33,123 nt of DNA from Casp-actino8 sp040381935 (GTDB lineage: Bacteria; Actinomycetota; Acidimicrobiia; Acidimicrobiales; Ilumatobacteraceae): contig JBEIGJ010000009.1 of the NCBI GenBank assembly GCA_040381935.1, positions 1 through 33,123 of the forward strand, in the 5' to 3' direction. The position numbers were made by a program, and so were the translations under genes. Under the pieces are notes generated by a model. It made no database searches. It was not told the DNA's origin and worked only from the letters and a program-made list of their open reading frames with translations. The number at the start of each line of letters is the position of its first letter. Position 1 is the first letter of the stretch. Below, piece by piece: positions 7,185 to 15,069 of the stretch.

Positions 7185-8135
7185 ATGATTCCGCATGAAA
7201 GCGTTCTCGACCTCATCGGTAATACGCCACTGGTTGATGTCAGTCGTTTATCTCCCAATCCGCAGGTGCGGATCTTGGCCAACTTGGAGAACCAGAATCC
7301 TTTCGGGTCCGTCAAGGATCGCATCGCCATGGCCATGATCGAAGATGCCGAAAAGAACGGCCGCTTGATACCGGGTCAGACCATCATCGAACCTTCATCG
7401 GGCAATACCGGAATTGCCTTGGCGGCCATTGCGCAAATCAAGGGATATCCAATCAAGATTTTGATGCCGACCAGTGTGTCGATTGAGCGTCGGCAAATGT
7501 TGGAGATTTTTGGCGCTGAAGTCATTTTGACTCCGGGAGAGGAAGGCTCGAATGGGGCCGTAGCCCGGGCCATACGCATGGCCGAGGAGCATCCGGAATG
7601 GTGTTTCCTCTACCAGTACGCCAATGATGCCAATCCCCGTGCCCACTACGAGGGAACCGGCCCGGAGATCCTGCGGGATTGCCCAGAGATCACCCATTTC
7701 GTCGCCGGACTCGGTACCAGCGGAACGCTCATGGGGACTGGTCGATTCCTGAAAGAGAACAAACCCGACGTCAAGATCATCGCCGTGGAGCCTCCACTGG
7801 GGGAGCGAGTCGAAGGCCTGCGAAATCTTGATGAGGGTTACATTCCGCCGTTGTTCGATAACTGGCACGGTTTTGACATCCTTGACCGCAAGCGGGTGGT
7901 CCGACCGCGAGAGTCGATCGAGTGGACCCGGCGCATTGTTCGTGAATGCGGCATTTTTGCCGGCATTTCAACGGGAGCAGCGTTGGCTGGTGCGGTCAAA
8001 GTTGCCGGTGAAATCGATGAGGGGACCATCGTGTTCATCGTCTGCGACGGTGGTTGGAAGTATCTCTCGACCGGCGCTTACACCGATGACCTCGATGTGG
8101 CCGAAGCCCGTGCTGAGAAAATCATCTATTTCTGA
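7185..8135 (+). CDS. cysM: Cysteine synthase CysM, O-phosphoserine/CysO-dependent type
   Basis: 316 residues from ATG 7185, chosen because GGAGGTGA sits five bases ahead; an in-frame TTG at 7173 is weaker. Fold-type-II PLP enzyme: PLP lysine K44 in NPFGSVKDR, phosphate loop EPSSGNTG, GLGTSGTLMGTGRFL glycine loop, and C-terminal GIFAGISTGAAL and GWKYLSTGAY blocks. It resembles M. tuberculosis CysM (from memory) closely, including the GLRNLDEG segment whose arginine (R213 here, Arg220 there) binds the phosphate of O-phosphoserine. It should make cysteine from O-phosphoserine using a protein thiocarboxylate as sulfur donor. Neighbour mec fits; the carrier gene cysO is absent here. It ends four bases before the convergent EamA gene. 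Confidence 0.93.
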   Translation: MIPHESVLDLIGNTPLVDVSRLSPNPQVRILANLENQNPFGSVKDRIAMAMIEDAEKNGRLIPGQTIIEPSSGNTGIALAAIAQIKGYPIKILMPTSVSIERRQMLEIFGAEVILTPGEEGSNGAVARAIRMAEEHPEWCFLYQYANDANPRAHYEGTGPEILRDCPEITHFVAGLGTSGTLMGTGRFLKENKPDVKIIAVEPPLGERVEGLRNLDEGYIPPLFDNWHGFDILDRKRVVRPRESIEWTRRIVRECGIFAGISTGAALAGAVKVAGEIDEGTIVFIVCDGGWKYLSTGAYTDDLDVAEARAEKIIYF

Positions 8136-8138
8136 TCG

Positions 8139-8972
8139 TCAGCGTCCGACCACGAGAGTGACCAAACCGGTCACCATCACCAGCGATGAGAGAACACGTC
8201 GTAGGCCACTGCGTTCCCGAAGGAATCTCCAGCCGATGAAGGTGGCAAAGACGACGCTGGATTCCCGCAGGGCCGTGACGTAGCCAACGGGAGCGCGACG
8301 CACCGCCAGTAACACCATCCAGTACGTCACCAGTGATGCCAGTCCAGTCAAGAGGTAATGGCGCCATGAACCGCTCACGCTGCGCCTCATGGCCGACCAT
8401 CGACCGGCACCAATGCCGTGGAGAGTCGTGCCGATTCCGCCAGTTACGAAAATAGACATGGCATAGGCACTTCCTTCAGTAGTGCGAGCACCCTGGCTGT
8501 CGATCACGGTGTAGGTGCCGATCAAGGAACCCACGATCAACGCAGGCCAGATGTGGGTCCATTGCACATGTCCTGAGAGAGTCGACATGCCGAGGATGAC
8601 TATGGCAATACCAATCAGAGAAAGCGTCGACATCTGATCGCCTAAGAGCAGTAGGCCTCCGAGTGCGGCCACAAGTGCGCCGGTACTGCGGGCGATGGGA
8701 TAGGTCAGGCTGAAGTCGGCAATCTCATAGGTACGGGCCAGGCGGGCAATGTAGATGGTGTGGACGATCCCACTTGCCGCGGCCCAAGTCCAGGCCGTGA
8801 GATCGAGATCACCAGACCATGTGGCCACGATGGTGTAGGGCAACCCAATCAGGCCTCCAGCAACGAAGAGACCCCACAAAGCCAGCCACCGATCACCGGA
8901 TTGTTTGACAACCAGGTTCCAACCGGCATGTAGGACCGCCGCCCCAAGGGCGAGGAGGGTGGCAGCGAGCAT
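8139..8972 (-). CDS. EamA/DMT-superfamily transporter
   Basis: 277 residues with about ten hydrophobic segments arranged as two five-helix EamA repeats (roughly 1-130 and 138-276), the usual layout of drug/metabolite transporters. N-terminal LLALGAAVLHAGWNLVVK, the SLTYPIARSTGALVAALGGLLLLGD block and the second-repeat end GYVTALRESSVVFATFIGWRFLRE are typical. It should export or import a small metabolite across the cytoplasmic membrane. It is the last gene of a minus-strand run SDR1 - amidohydrolase - Dabb - EamA (18 bases after the Dabb gene), so a link with that pathway is likely. Substrate not deducible. No clear ribosome site before ATG 8972. Confidence 0.9.
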   Translation of the reverse strand: MLAATLLALGAAVLHAGWNLVVKQSGDRWLALWGLFVAGGLIGLPYTIVATWSGDLDLTAWTWAAASGIVHTIYIARLARTYEIADFSLTYPIARSTGALVAALGGLLLLGDQMSTLSLIGIAIVILGMSTLSGHVQWTHIWPALIVGSLIGTYTVIDSQGARTTEGSAYAMSIFVTGGIGTTLHGIGAGRWSAMRRSVSGSWRHYLLTGLASLVTYWMVLLAVRRAPVGYVTALRESSVVFATFIGWRFLRERSGLRRVLSSLVMVTGLVTLVVGR

Positions 8973-8990
8973 GGGAGAAAGAACTGTGAT

Positions 8991-9287
8991 TCAGTCGATG
9001 TGATATTGCACTGCGGCCCGTGTGGCGATCAACGGTGCAAGGACATTGGCAATGAGTTGTTGATGCACCGGATGATCGCGATACACGAGGTAGTCCTCGA
9101 CGCTGCGGAAATCTCCAACGACGACATAGTCATAGTTGCCTTGGTTCACCTTGGCGTCGGGACCATGGAGATAACGCTGAATTTCTGGAATGGCTGGTGG
9201 CAAGGTTTGCAACTGTTGTTGCACATTGTCGATGTCAGCAGAGGTCGTGCCCGGCTTCCAAGTGAACATCACTACATGGCGGAACAT
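8991..9287 (-). CDS. Dabb (stress-responsive A/B barrel) domain protein
   Basis: 98 residues from ATG 9287, whose A lies one base after the amidohydrolase stop (TGAGATG); the longer in-frame reading would overlap that gene. The sequence starts with the Dabb signature MFRHVVMFTWK and continues with LPPAIPEIQRYLHGPD, YDYVVVGDF, VEDYLVYRDHPVHQQL and a final AVQYHID. Dabb proteins are small dimeric alpha+beta barrels; some are cyclases or lyases acting on aromatic or polyketide-like compounds and many have unknown roles in catabolic operons. Tight coupling to the amidohydrolase suggests they act on the same compound. Confidence 0.88.
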   Translation of the reverse strand: MFRHVVMFTWKPGTTSADIDNVQQQLQTLPPAIPEIQRYLHGPDAKVNQGNYDYVVVGDFRSVEDYLVYRDHPVHQQLIANVLAPLIATRAAVQYHID

Positions 9288-9288
9288 C

Positions 9289-10611
9289 TCAGTTGCCCAT
9301 GGCGATGTCGTAGGTGAGAATATCCTCGGCCCAATTGGAGACTTTTTCACCAGGTAGACGACGTTTGGTCGGCCACGGACGATTCAGATCCACTTGACGT
9401 CCGCGGGAAATGACGGAGAGCAATTTCGAACGATCTTGAAGGATGCGCACATCATCGTCGGGGCGACCATCGACAACGATCACGTCACCGCGACAGCCCG
9501 GAGCAATGACTCCCAGCTCACCGGCCATCCTTATCGCTATGGCATTGTTCTTGGTAGCACAGGTAATGGCCTCCAGTGGGGTGAGACCAAGTTCCTCCAC
9601 GAAGACCTCCATTTCGCGCGCGTGCCAGTGTCCGTAAGGGGTGAGAGCGAAACCGCTTTCAGAGCCACAAAGAATGGGCACACCGGCGTCGAAAGCCTCG
9701 CGAGTCTTTTGTGCGGTGGCTTTGATTTCACCGCGGAAGATGTCGGCCATTCCCTCGCCGGCTCCGACTGCATGTCCGTAGTCAGCCAGGTTGGCCAAAA
9801 AAGTAAAGGTGGGGCAAAGGGCCGCTCCCGCATCGATGACCGCCTGAAGTGCTTCATCATCCATGAATGACGCATGCAAGATGAGATCTACTCCAGCAAT
9901 TGCGGCGTCACGAGTGGATGACGCGCTGCGGCAGTGCGCTGTCACTGGGGTACCAAGAGCGTGAGCGGTATCGCACACCGCTTTCATCTCGTCGAGTGTC
10001 CACACCTGAAGTTCACCTTTGTGGGTAGGGATGGATCCCGTGGCGTGAATTTTGATCCAGTCGGCGCCGTATTTGATCTGTCGTCTGGTGGTGGTCACCA
10101 TTTCCTCGATGGTGTTCACGACCTGGGCATAGCCCACGTTCCCTTCGTCGGGAATCAGGCGTCCGGCGGTTCCACCGACGGCGGTGAGAAGCGCTTGAAC
10201 TCCCGTTGCGATACGCGGTCCTTCGATCACTCCAGCATTCACCGCATCGCGTACCTGGGGCCCGATGCCATGGACGGTGTCGGGGTCCATCAGCGAGGTC
10301 ACTCCGGCCATCAGCAACTTGGGGAGGTTGAAGGCGGTGACCAGACTTGAGAGCGGACCCGGCCGATGGTAAAAGAGTTCATCGTTGGATTGGACGTCAT
10401 CAAAGGTCATATGACAATGAGCGTCAATGAGCCCGGGCATCACCGTGGCACCGTGGGCATCGATGACGATGGCATCACTGGGTGCACTCAGAGTGCCACT
10501 GGGACCGACCGAGACGATGGTGTCTCCATCGACAATGACATCATGACCCGGTAATGCCGGACTACCGGTGCCATCGATAAGACGGGCATTGGTGATGTGG
10601 ATTGCAGTCAT
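9289..10611 (-). CDS. Metal-dependent amidohydrolase (imidazolonepropionase/prolidase-like)
   Basis: 440 residues, amidohydrolase superfamily TIM barrel with the flanking beta-sandwich. Ligands visible: H65 and H67 in GLIDAHCHMTF, a lysine in WIKIHATG (K187, position of the carboxylated lysine in related enzymes), H226 in VTAHCRS and H246 in LILHASF. At the usual GTDSG metal/catalytic aspartate the sequence is GSESG (E318), before FALTPYGHWHARE. It should hydrolyse a C-N or similar bond in a cyclic amide, dipeptide or lactone-like substrate in the cytoplasm. A strong ribosome site (AGGAGAAGGGGAG) precedes ATG 10611. Downstream are Dabb and EamA genes; SDR1 lies upstream. Confidence 0.9.
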   Translation of the reverse strand: MTAIHITNARLIDGTGSPALPGHDVIVDGDTIVSVGPSGTLSAPSDAIVIDAHGATVMPGLIDAHCHMTFDDVQSNDELFYHRPGPLSSLVTAFNLPKLLMAGVTSLMDPDTVHGIGPQVRDAVNAGVIEGPRIATGVQALLTAVGGTAGRLIPDEGNVGYAQVVNTIEEMVTTTRRQIKYGADWIKIHATGSIPTHKGELQVWTLDEMKAVCDTAHALGTPVTAHCRSASSTRDAAIAGVDLILHASFMDDEALQAVIDAGAALCPTFTFLANLADYGHAVGAGEGMADIFRGEIKATAQKTREAFDAGVPILCGSESGFALTPYGHWHAREMEVFVEELGLTPLEAITCATKNNAIAIRMAGELGVIAPGCRGDVIVVDGRPDDDVRILQDRSKLLSVISRGRQVDLNRPWPTKRRLPGEKVSNWAEDILTYDIAMGN

Positions 10612-10695
10612 CGATGTCTCCCCTTCTCCTGATCAACTGCTGAGAATTCTACTGCTCGTGATGACGTGGGCATTTGTGGGTTGATCATCTCGTGA

Positions 10696-10737
10696 CGACG
10701 GTCGTCGCCGTCATCTTGGAGCGACGGTCGTCGCCGT
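10696..10737. repeat. 26-bp-period duplication over the 3' end of SDR1
   Basis: CGACGGTCGTCGCCGT occurs exactly twice, at 10696-10711 and 10722-10737. The second copy is within the last codons of SDR1 and the first lies just past its stop codon (10711-10713). Each copy is partly self-complementary (GACGAC-G-GTCGTC at 10694-10706; GCGAC-GGTC-GTCGC at 10721-10734), so the transcript end could fold. No T-run, so not a typical terminator. Confidence 0.8.
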
Positions 10738-11568
10738 TCGCCACACGTCATCACCGGTCAGGTCTCGAGGTGGGGGGCCAGCGACGGTGGTCGGGCGAGG
10801 GATCAAGGTCATCAGTGCTTGACTGATGCCGCCGTCCACATAGAGGACTTGGCCGGTGATGTACGCCGCCTCGGCCGAGCCGAGAAAGGCAACGGCGTTG
10901 GCGATATCGGCTGGCGAGGCCAGACGTTGTAAGGGGACCGCACGAGACCGGACGGCTCTAACCGCCTCATCGTCATAGACGGCACCTGTTCCGGGGGTCG
11001 GCACGAATCCGGGACCAACGGCATTGGCCCGCACCCCGCGAGGACCCCATTCCAAAGCAGTCTGACGAGTGAAGGCGACGATGCCAGCCTTCGAAGCCGA
11101 ATAGGCACCGGCTTGAGGATTGGCGGCTTGGGCAGCAATGGACACCATGTTCACGATCGCGCCTCGGCCCTGGTCCAACATGCCTGCTCCGAAGGACTTG
11201 GTGCAATGAAAGGTGCCCGCAAGGTTGACAGTCATGACTCGTTGGAATTCTTCCGCCGACGTATCTTCGATCGCTCCGAACGACCAAATGCCGGCATTGT
11301 TGACCAACACCTCGGCTGGACCAAAGTTGCGCTGAATCTCGTTGGCTACAGCGCTTACTTGGAGATCGTTGCCGACATCACAGGCGATGATCTCCCTACT
11401 GCTGGTGTGTGGAACACTCTCAGCACAGAGGTCGAGCCCGATGACCACATAGCCATCATGGAGAAATCGGGAGCAAATTGCCGCTCCGATACCGCGCGCT
11501 GCTCCAGTGACCACGACCAAGGGCTGGTTGGATGGTCGATTGGTGGACGAGGTCGCAGGAGGGGCCAT
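10711..11568 (-). CDS. Short-chain dehydrogenase/reductase (SDR1)
   Basis: 285 residues, classical SDR. Cofactor loop TGAARGIG (21-28), NNAG (90-93), catalytic S143, Y156 and K160 (YSASK). The residue after beta-2 is Asp (GLDLC, D46), favouring NAD(H). The sequence ends with the tetramer block YITGQVLYVDGG and then an extra tail containing LIPRPTTV, which is matched by HLPRPAAV in SDR3, so the two are paralogs. It should oxidise or reduce a secondary alcohol/ketone of the pathway substrate. Its ATG is three bases from the divergent ferredoxin GTG. No Shine-Dalgarno is visible. It leads the minus-strand run with the amidohydrolase (99-base gap), Dabb and EamA. Confidence 0.92.
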   Translation of the reverse strand: MAPPATSSTNRPSNQPLVVVTGAARGIGAAICSRFLHDGYVVIGLDLCAESVPHTSSREIIACDVGNDLQVSAVANEIQRNFGPAEVLVNNAGIWSFGAIEDTSAEEFQRVMTVNLAGTFHCTKSFGAGMLDQGRGAIVNMVSIAAQAANPQAGAYSASKAGIVAFTRQTALEWGPRGVRANAVGPGFVPTPGTGAVYDDEAVRAVRSRAVPLQRLASPADIANAVAFLGSAEAAYITGQVLYVDGGISQALMTLIPRPTTVAGPPPRDLTGDDVWRTATTVAPR

Positions 11569-11571
11569 AAG

Positions 11572-11808
11572 GTGTCTTTCGTGAGTGCTACATCAGGTTA
11601 CGAGGTTGTCGTCGATCAGGATGAATGCGTGAGTGCTGGCAAATGTGTGGCGACGGCTCCAGGGTTTTTTGTTTTCGACGCCGATCAGATTGCCGATGTC
11701 AACCCGGACGGCGTTCGACCTGATGATACGACGTTATTGCGTATTGCACGGGCCTGCCCGAGTGGCGCCATTCGCCTGGTGAAAGATGGCGTCGACATCG
11801 AAATTTGA
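11572..11808 (+). CDS. Small P450-type ferredoxin ([3Fe-4S] or single-cluster)
   Basis: 78 residues from GTG 11572, chosen because GGAGGGG lies seven bases upstream; GTG 11581 is the alternative. A longer in-frame reading runs antisense through SDR1 and is unlikely. Three cysteines fit the P450-ferredoxin pattern: C19-x5-C25-x2-T28 and C62-P, with Thr where a fourth ligand would be, followed by APGFFVFD and ACPSGAI. Such proteins carry one [3Fe-4S] or [4Fe-4S] cluster and pass electrons to bacterial cytochromes P450. Two P450 genes lie 2-6 kb away, with no ferredoxin reductase in the window. The gene is convergent with the ACMSD-like gene. Confidence 0.88.
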   Translation: MSFVSATSGYEVVVDQDECVSAGKCVATAPGFFVFDADQIADVNPDGVRPDDTTLLRIARACPSGAIRLVKDGVDIEI

Positions 11809-11850
11809 TAGTCGTCACCGTTGAAACTTGAAGTCGGTGTCTGCTGCTGT

Positions 11851-12816
11851 TCAGTGCAGGCGCAGAAGTTGGCGAGCGTTGACGTCGTATTCGTCAACGA
11901 AGGGAATCTCATTTTTTGCCGTTGGCGCGTCCCAGCCAGCGAGATTGGTCCCGACGACCAGCCGGTTGCGTCCGACGCGCTCCTCGAGCAATGTCAGTGA
12001 CGCATCATCGTGAACGTGTTGGTCGAACCACAGCCGGCGCAATCCACCCGTGAAGTCAACTGGATTGGATCGGGCCCAAGGTCGGGTGCGGCCTTGATGT
12101 TCGAGGCGACCCGCCATGAATGCTGCCGCCCCGCCACCATGGGAGAGACAGATGTCGAGCTTCGGATGACGATCCAGTACCCCGCCGTACAACAGATGGC
12201 AAATAGCCATGGTCTCTTCGTAGAGAAATCCCACAGAGAGATCGAGGTCGTAGCGACGAATACGTTCATCGCGCAAAGGACCATCGATTCCCCACGGGGC
12301 CGGAGGAATGAAAATGGGAACATTGAGAGCTACGGCGGTTGCCCACAACGGATCCAAACGCTCATCATCAAACGTCAGGCCAAAGTCGGTACCGATATAC
12401 GCACCGAGTAGCCCGTGTTTTTCAACAGCCCGGCGGAACTCTTCGATGGCCGCGGGTATGTCTTGCATTGGCAATTGAGCAAAACCCCGCAAACGATCGG
12501 AATGAGCAGCAGTCATCACTGCTAGTTCATCGTTGTGCCATCGGCAGAAATTGGTGGCGATATCGGCTTCGATGTGATGGAAATACGTGAGTGGATTGGG
12601 CGAGAGGATTTGCAGGTCGATACCCAGGTGGTCGTTCAACTGGAGTCGGAGGTCGACGTTCATGAAAGCAGAGTCGGCGTAGTTGACCCCATCCAATACG
12701 TAACCTCCGACACGAAACCGTGGTCGGCCTTCGGGTCCGATACCCAATTCGGGACCATAGTGTCCGGCACAGCCCATGACTCCGCCCAGTACGACGTGAG
12801 CGTGGACGTCGATCAT
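11851..12816 (-). CDS. ACMSD-like amidohydrolase with altered metal site
   Basis: 321 residues of the amidohydrolase-2 (ACMSD, 2-amino-3-carboxymuconate semialdehyde decarboxylase) family. H5 and H7 in MIDVHAHVV and H226 in ICLSHGGG are the expected first metal pair and catalytic His. The usual HP of the second metal ligand is replaced by PP (IFIPPAPWG, P171), and the usual GTDYP aspartate is Asn (VVGTNLAGW, N291). Relatives decarboxylate or hydrate aromatic and ring-cleavage acids; with these changes the activity is uncertain. A good ribosome site (AAGGAG) lies six bases before ATG 12816. The gene is divergent from the TIM-barrel isomerase gene. Confidence 0.88.
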   Translation of the reverse strand: MIDVHAHVVLGGVMGCAGHYGPELGIGPEGRPRFRVGGYVLDGVNYADSAFMNVDLRLQLNDHLGIDLQILSPNPLTYFHHIEADIATNFCRWHNDELAVMTAAHSDRLRGFAQLPMQDIPAAIEEFRRAVEKHGLLGAYIGTDFGLTFDDERLDPLWATAVALNVPIFIPPAPWGIDGPLRDERIRRYDLDLSVGFLYEETMAICHLLYGGVLDRHPKLDICLSHGGGAAAFMAGRLEHQGRTRPWARSNPVDFTGGLRRLWFDQHVHDDASLTLLEERVGRNRLVVGTNLAGWDAPTAKNEIPFVDEYDVNARQLLRLH

Positions 12817-12918
12817 CGAGTACTCCTTGTTCCTCTCGTGGCGTAACCTGTCATAGCCGCTCTTGACTGACTCGCGGGTAGCAAATGATTCTCACACAGA
12901 GACGTCATTCAACCAAAC
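12817..12918. promoter_or_regulatory. Divergent promoter region, ACMSD-like gene / TIM-barrel gene
   Basis: The 102-base gap between two divergent start codons must hold promoters for both. For the + gene the best candidate is TTGACT (12863-12868), 15 bases, AATGAT (12884-12889), with short spacing and so weak. No ribosome site precedes ATG 12919. The minus gene has AAGGAG near 12823-12828. No clear operator was seen. Confidence 0.35.
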
Positions 12919-13767
12919 ATGACCGAACCACTGACCACATCCTCACCCGGCCAGGAGAGTGACAACGCCGCCCACGAACCGGCCCTATTTATGGCTGCGG
13001 GATCGTTTCTGGATTTGAACTGCGAAGAACTCCACGAGGTCTGCTTGGGTGTCGAGCATCTGAGCGGTTTTGGCTTACGGGTCAGTGGTGAACACAACGT
13101 GAAGAAGGATCGCTGGGCCGAATGGGGAGCGGCGGTCAAAGCCAACGGTCTGAAAGTTTTCGATGTCGAGGTGTATCGAATTGGATCAGAACTGGGTCCG
13201 CATATCGCATCCGTTGAAGAGTTGATTCACTTGGCGGCGGTCATCGGGGCGGAAAATATCTTGGTTGTTGGTGACAGCCGTGATCGCGATGTGGTGGAGC
13301 AGGAGCTGCGACGAATCGTGTCGATAGCGACTGATGTGGGAGTCGGAGAGGGACTCGAATACATGGCGTGGACCATGCCTCAGACCTTGGACGATGCGCG
13401 CTATCTGGCAGAGGTCACTGGTTGTCGTTTGGTTGTCGACGTGTTGCACCACAGCCGTCTGGGCGCAACAGCGGATGATCTGGCGCTCATCGTTGAAGCA
13501 GGTGTGCTTGGTTGGGTACAAGTGTGTGACGTGCTCGGTTCGACTCCGACCGACACTGCTGCCCTGATCGATGAGGCTCGCCACAAACGGGTGGTTCCCG
13601 GCCAGGGGATACTTCCACTGCGTGAGCTCTTAGCGGTTGTTCCCAGCTCCACCACATTCAGTATCGAAGTGCAAAGTGATGATCTTTTGAGAGTTGATCC
13701 GAAAGAGCGTGTCCTTTTGCTGGCGAATGCGGCCCGGGAAGTTCTTGGCGCGACTTTCAGCCGGTAA
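12919..13767 (+). CDS. Sugar phosphate isomerase/epimerase-like TIM-barrel protein
   Basis: 282 residues of the xylose-isomerase-like TIM-barrel (AP endonuclease 2) family. Probable metal ligands on successive strands are E147 (GLEYMAW), D174 and H177 (LVVDVLHHSR), D204 (VQVCD) and E250 (SIEVQ), with the family segment VVPGQGILPLRELL before the last. Relatives are inosose dehydratases, hydroxypyruvate isomerases and sugar epimerases. This supports the idea that the cluster handles a sugar-like or cyclitol-like compound, but does not fix the reaction. No Shine-Dalgarno is visible before ATG 12919. Its end overlaps the convergent P450-1 gene by 11 bases. Confidence 0.85.
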   Translation: MTEPLTTSSPGQESDNAAHEPALFMAAGSFLDLNCEELHEVCLGVEHLSGFGLRVSGEHNVKKDRWAEWGAAVKANGLKVFDVEVYRIGSELGPHIASVEELIHLAAVIGAENILVVGDSRDRDVVEQELRRIVSIATDVGVGEGLEYMAWTMPQTLDDARYLAEVTGCRLVVDVLHHSRLGATADDLALIVEAGVLGWVQVCDVLGSTPTDTAALIDEARHKRVVPGQGILPLRELLAVVPSSTTFSIEVQSDDLLRVDPKERVLLLANAAREVLGATFSR

Positions 13768-14947
13768 AGATGACCGGATAGCGGCCAAAGTAGGGCCGCG
13801 TTGTGGACTCATCCATTTCCGGTGGACTCTCGGGGTCGGGTCGGGCGCCATGATCGAAGAGGGCCTGAACGGCACATGGCACCAGGCCGAACAGGTGATC
13901 ATCGTCGACTTCGCTGACCATGCTGAGTCCTGCGGCGAGGTCTTGGCCGATACAGGCGTGCATTCCCGATCCGAAAGAGAGTCCATACAGCGAGACTCCA
14001 TCTGGAAGGTTGCGACGAGGGTTGAAGTCTTCGGCATCGGCGCCAAACACTGCCGGATCACGATTCACGGCTAAGAGATCGATCACAACTTTCGAACCCT
14101 GCGGAATGTGACGGCCGGTTTTCAAAGTGATGTCACTCAGTGCCCAGCGCATGGCTACAGGACTAGAGGGCTGAAGACGGATGGTCTCATGGGTACAGCG
14201 TTGAACGAATGAAGCATCGGTTTTCACCAGCGAAGAATCCTCAGGATGGGACTCGATCCACTTGAAGATGTTGTGCATGACACGAGTGAAAGCAGTGGCC
14301 GACGTGTGGGCCCCAGCCAAAAGATAGAAAGCAACCTCGCGTACGAGTACCTCGTGGGGAAGATGGAGTTGGTCCTCATTGGCCAACATAATGCTCATCA
14401 CATCTTTGGGGAGCTCTTGACCTGCATCCAAAAGGGCAGAGCGTTTGGCCAGCGATGGTCGCACGAATTCCTCGTCGAACTCCGACAATTTGGCGGCAAC
14501 TTCAGAGCGTTTGGCATCGCGATCGCCGGTGTAATGAGCCAAGGTTGCGCCTTCAATGAAACGCATCAAGTAGTCGTACAAGCGGTGAGTTTCCTCCGGC
14601 GTTCCGAGGGGTCGATCGACACCCGCAGTACTGGCGGCGAGGTTCATCATCATTTGGTGGCCGAGGTCGACGAGTTCGGCACGGCCAGCGTCGAGGTGGG
14701 GGTGCAAAGTCTCAGCGATGATCGGCGGGAACAGCGTCCGTTCATACAGTTCAAAGGTTTCACGTCGGAACAGTCGATTCTCCAGACGACGGCGGTCGCG
14801 ATGCTCGGCTCCGTGCAAATTGACCAGGACATCACCCATGATGACTTCCCCGGCGTCATAGAGGGCTTGGCGCAAATCCTTTTGACGGTAGGTGTCTTTG
14901 GCCTCGTCGTAGGTGGTGATGGTGATAGGGCTTTGGGTATCAGACAT
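13757..14947 (-). CDS. Cytochrome P450 (P450-1)
   Basis: 396 residues, soluble bacterial P450 length. ExxR of the K helix is E254-R257 (ETIR) and the haem loop is FGSGMHACIG with thiolate C332. The I-helix oxygen-activation motif, usually AGxD/E-T, reads AGAHTSA (211-217), so His takes the acid position. It should catalyse a monooxygenation using electrons from a ferredoxin such as the one at 11572. AAGGAGA lies about ten bases before ATG 14947. It is the last gene of a run SDR3 - ThuA - SDR2 - P450-1, separated from SDR2 by a tandem-repeat gap. It is a clear paralog of P450-2: N-terminal (RRRLENRLFRR) and C-terminal (DPESPP) segments are shared. Confidence 0.95.
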   Translation of the reverse strand: MSDTQSPITITTYDEAKDTYRQKDLRQALYDAGEVIMGDVLVNLHGAEHRDRRRLENRLFRRETFELYERTLFPPIIAETLHPHLDAGRAELVDLGHQMMMNLAASTAGVDRPLGTPEETHRLYDYLMRFIEGATLAHYTGDRDAKRSEVAAKLSEFDEEFVRPSLAKRSALLDAGQELPKDVMSIMLANEDQLHLPHEVLVREVAFYLLAGAHTSATAFTRVMHNIFKWIESHPEDSSLVKTDASFVQRCTHETIRLQPSSPVAMRWALSDITLKTGRHIPQGSKVVIDLLAVNRDPAVFGADAEDFNPRRNLPDGVSLYGLSFGSGMHACIGQDLAAGLSMVSEVDDDHLFGLVPCAVQALFDHGARPDPESPPEMDESTTRPYFGRYPVIFTG

Positions 14948-15008
14948 ACCTGAATTGTCTCCTTTTCGCGCCCAATGGGTAGTTATCGAGGCGGGGTTGG
15001 GGATGAGA

Positions 15009-15060
15009 GTTCATGTGGTCGGTTCACGAGTTCAGTTCACCTGTTCGGTTCACGGTGCGA
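15009..15060. repeat. Four tandem 13-bp GTTCA repeats upstream of P450-1
   Basis: GTTCA starts at 15009, 15022, 15035 and 15048, exactly 13 bases apart. The units are GTTCATGTGGTCG, GTTCACGAGTTCA, GTTCACCTGTTCG and GTTCACGGTGCGA. They fill the gap between the SDR2 stop (15070) and the P450-1 start (14947) and lie 60-110 bases before that start in its transcription direction. They could be repeated regulator-binding sites or simply a decayed tandem duplication. Confidence 0.85.
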
Positions 15061-15069
15061 TACGCAACG

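Noticed and set aside
11113..11571. Long N-terminal extension of the ferredoxin frame on +
   Set aside because: It is antisense to the SDR1 core; ferredoxin homology begins only after 11572, where a ribosome site is present.
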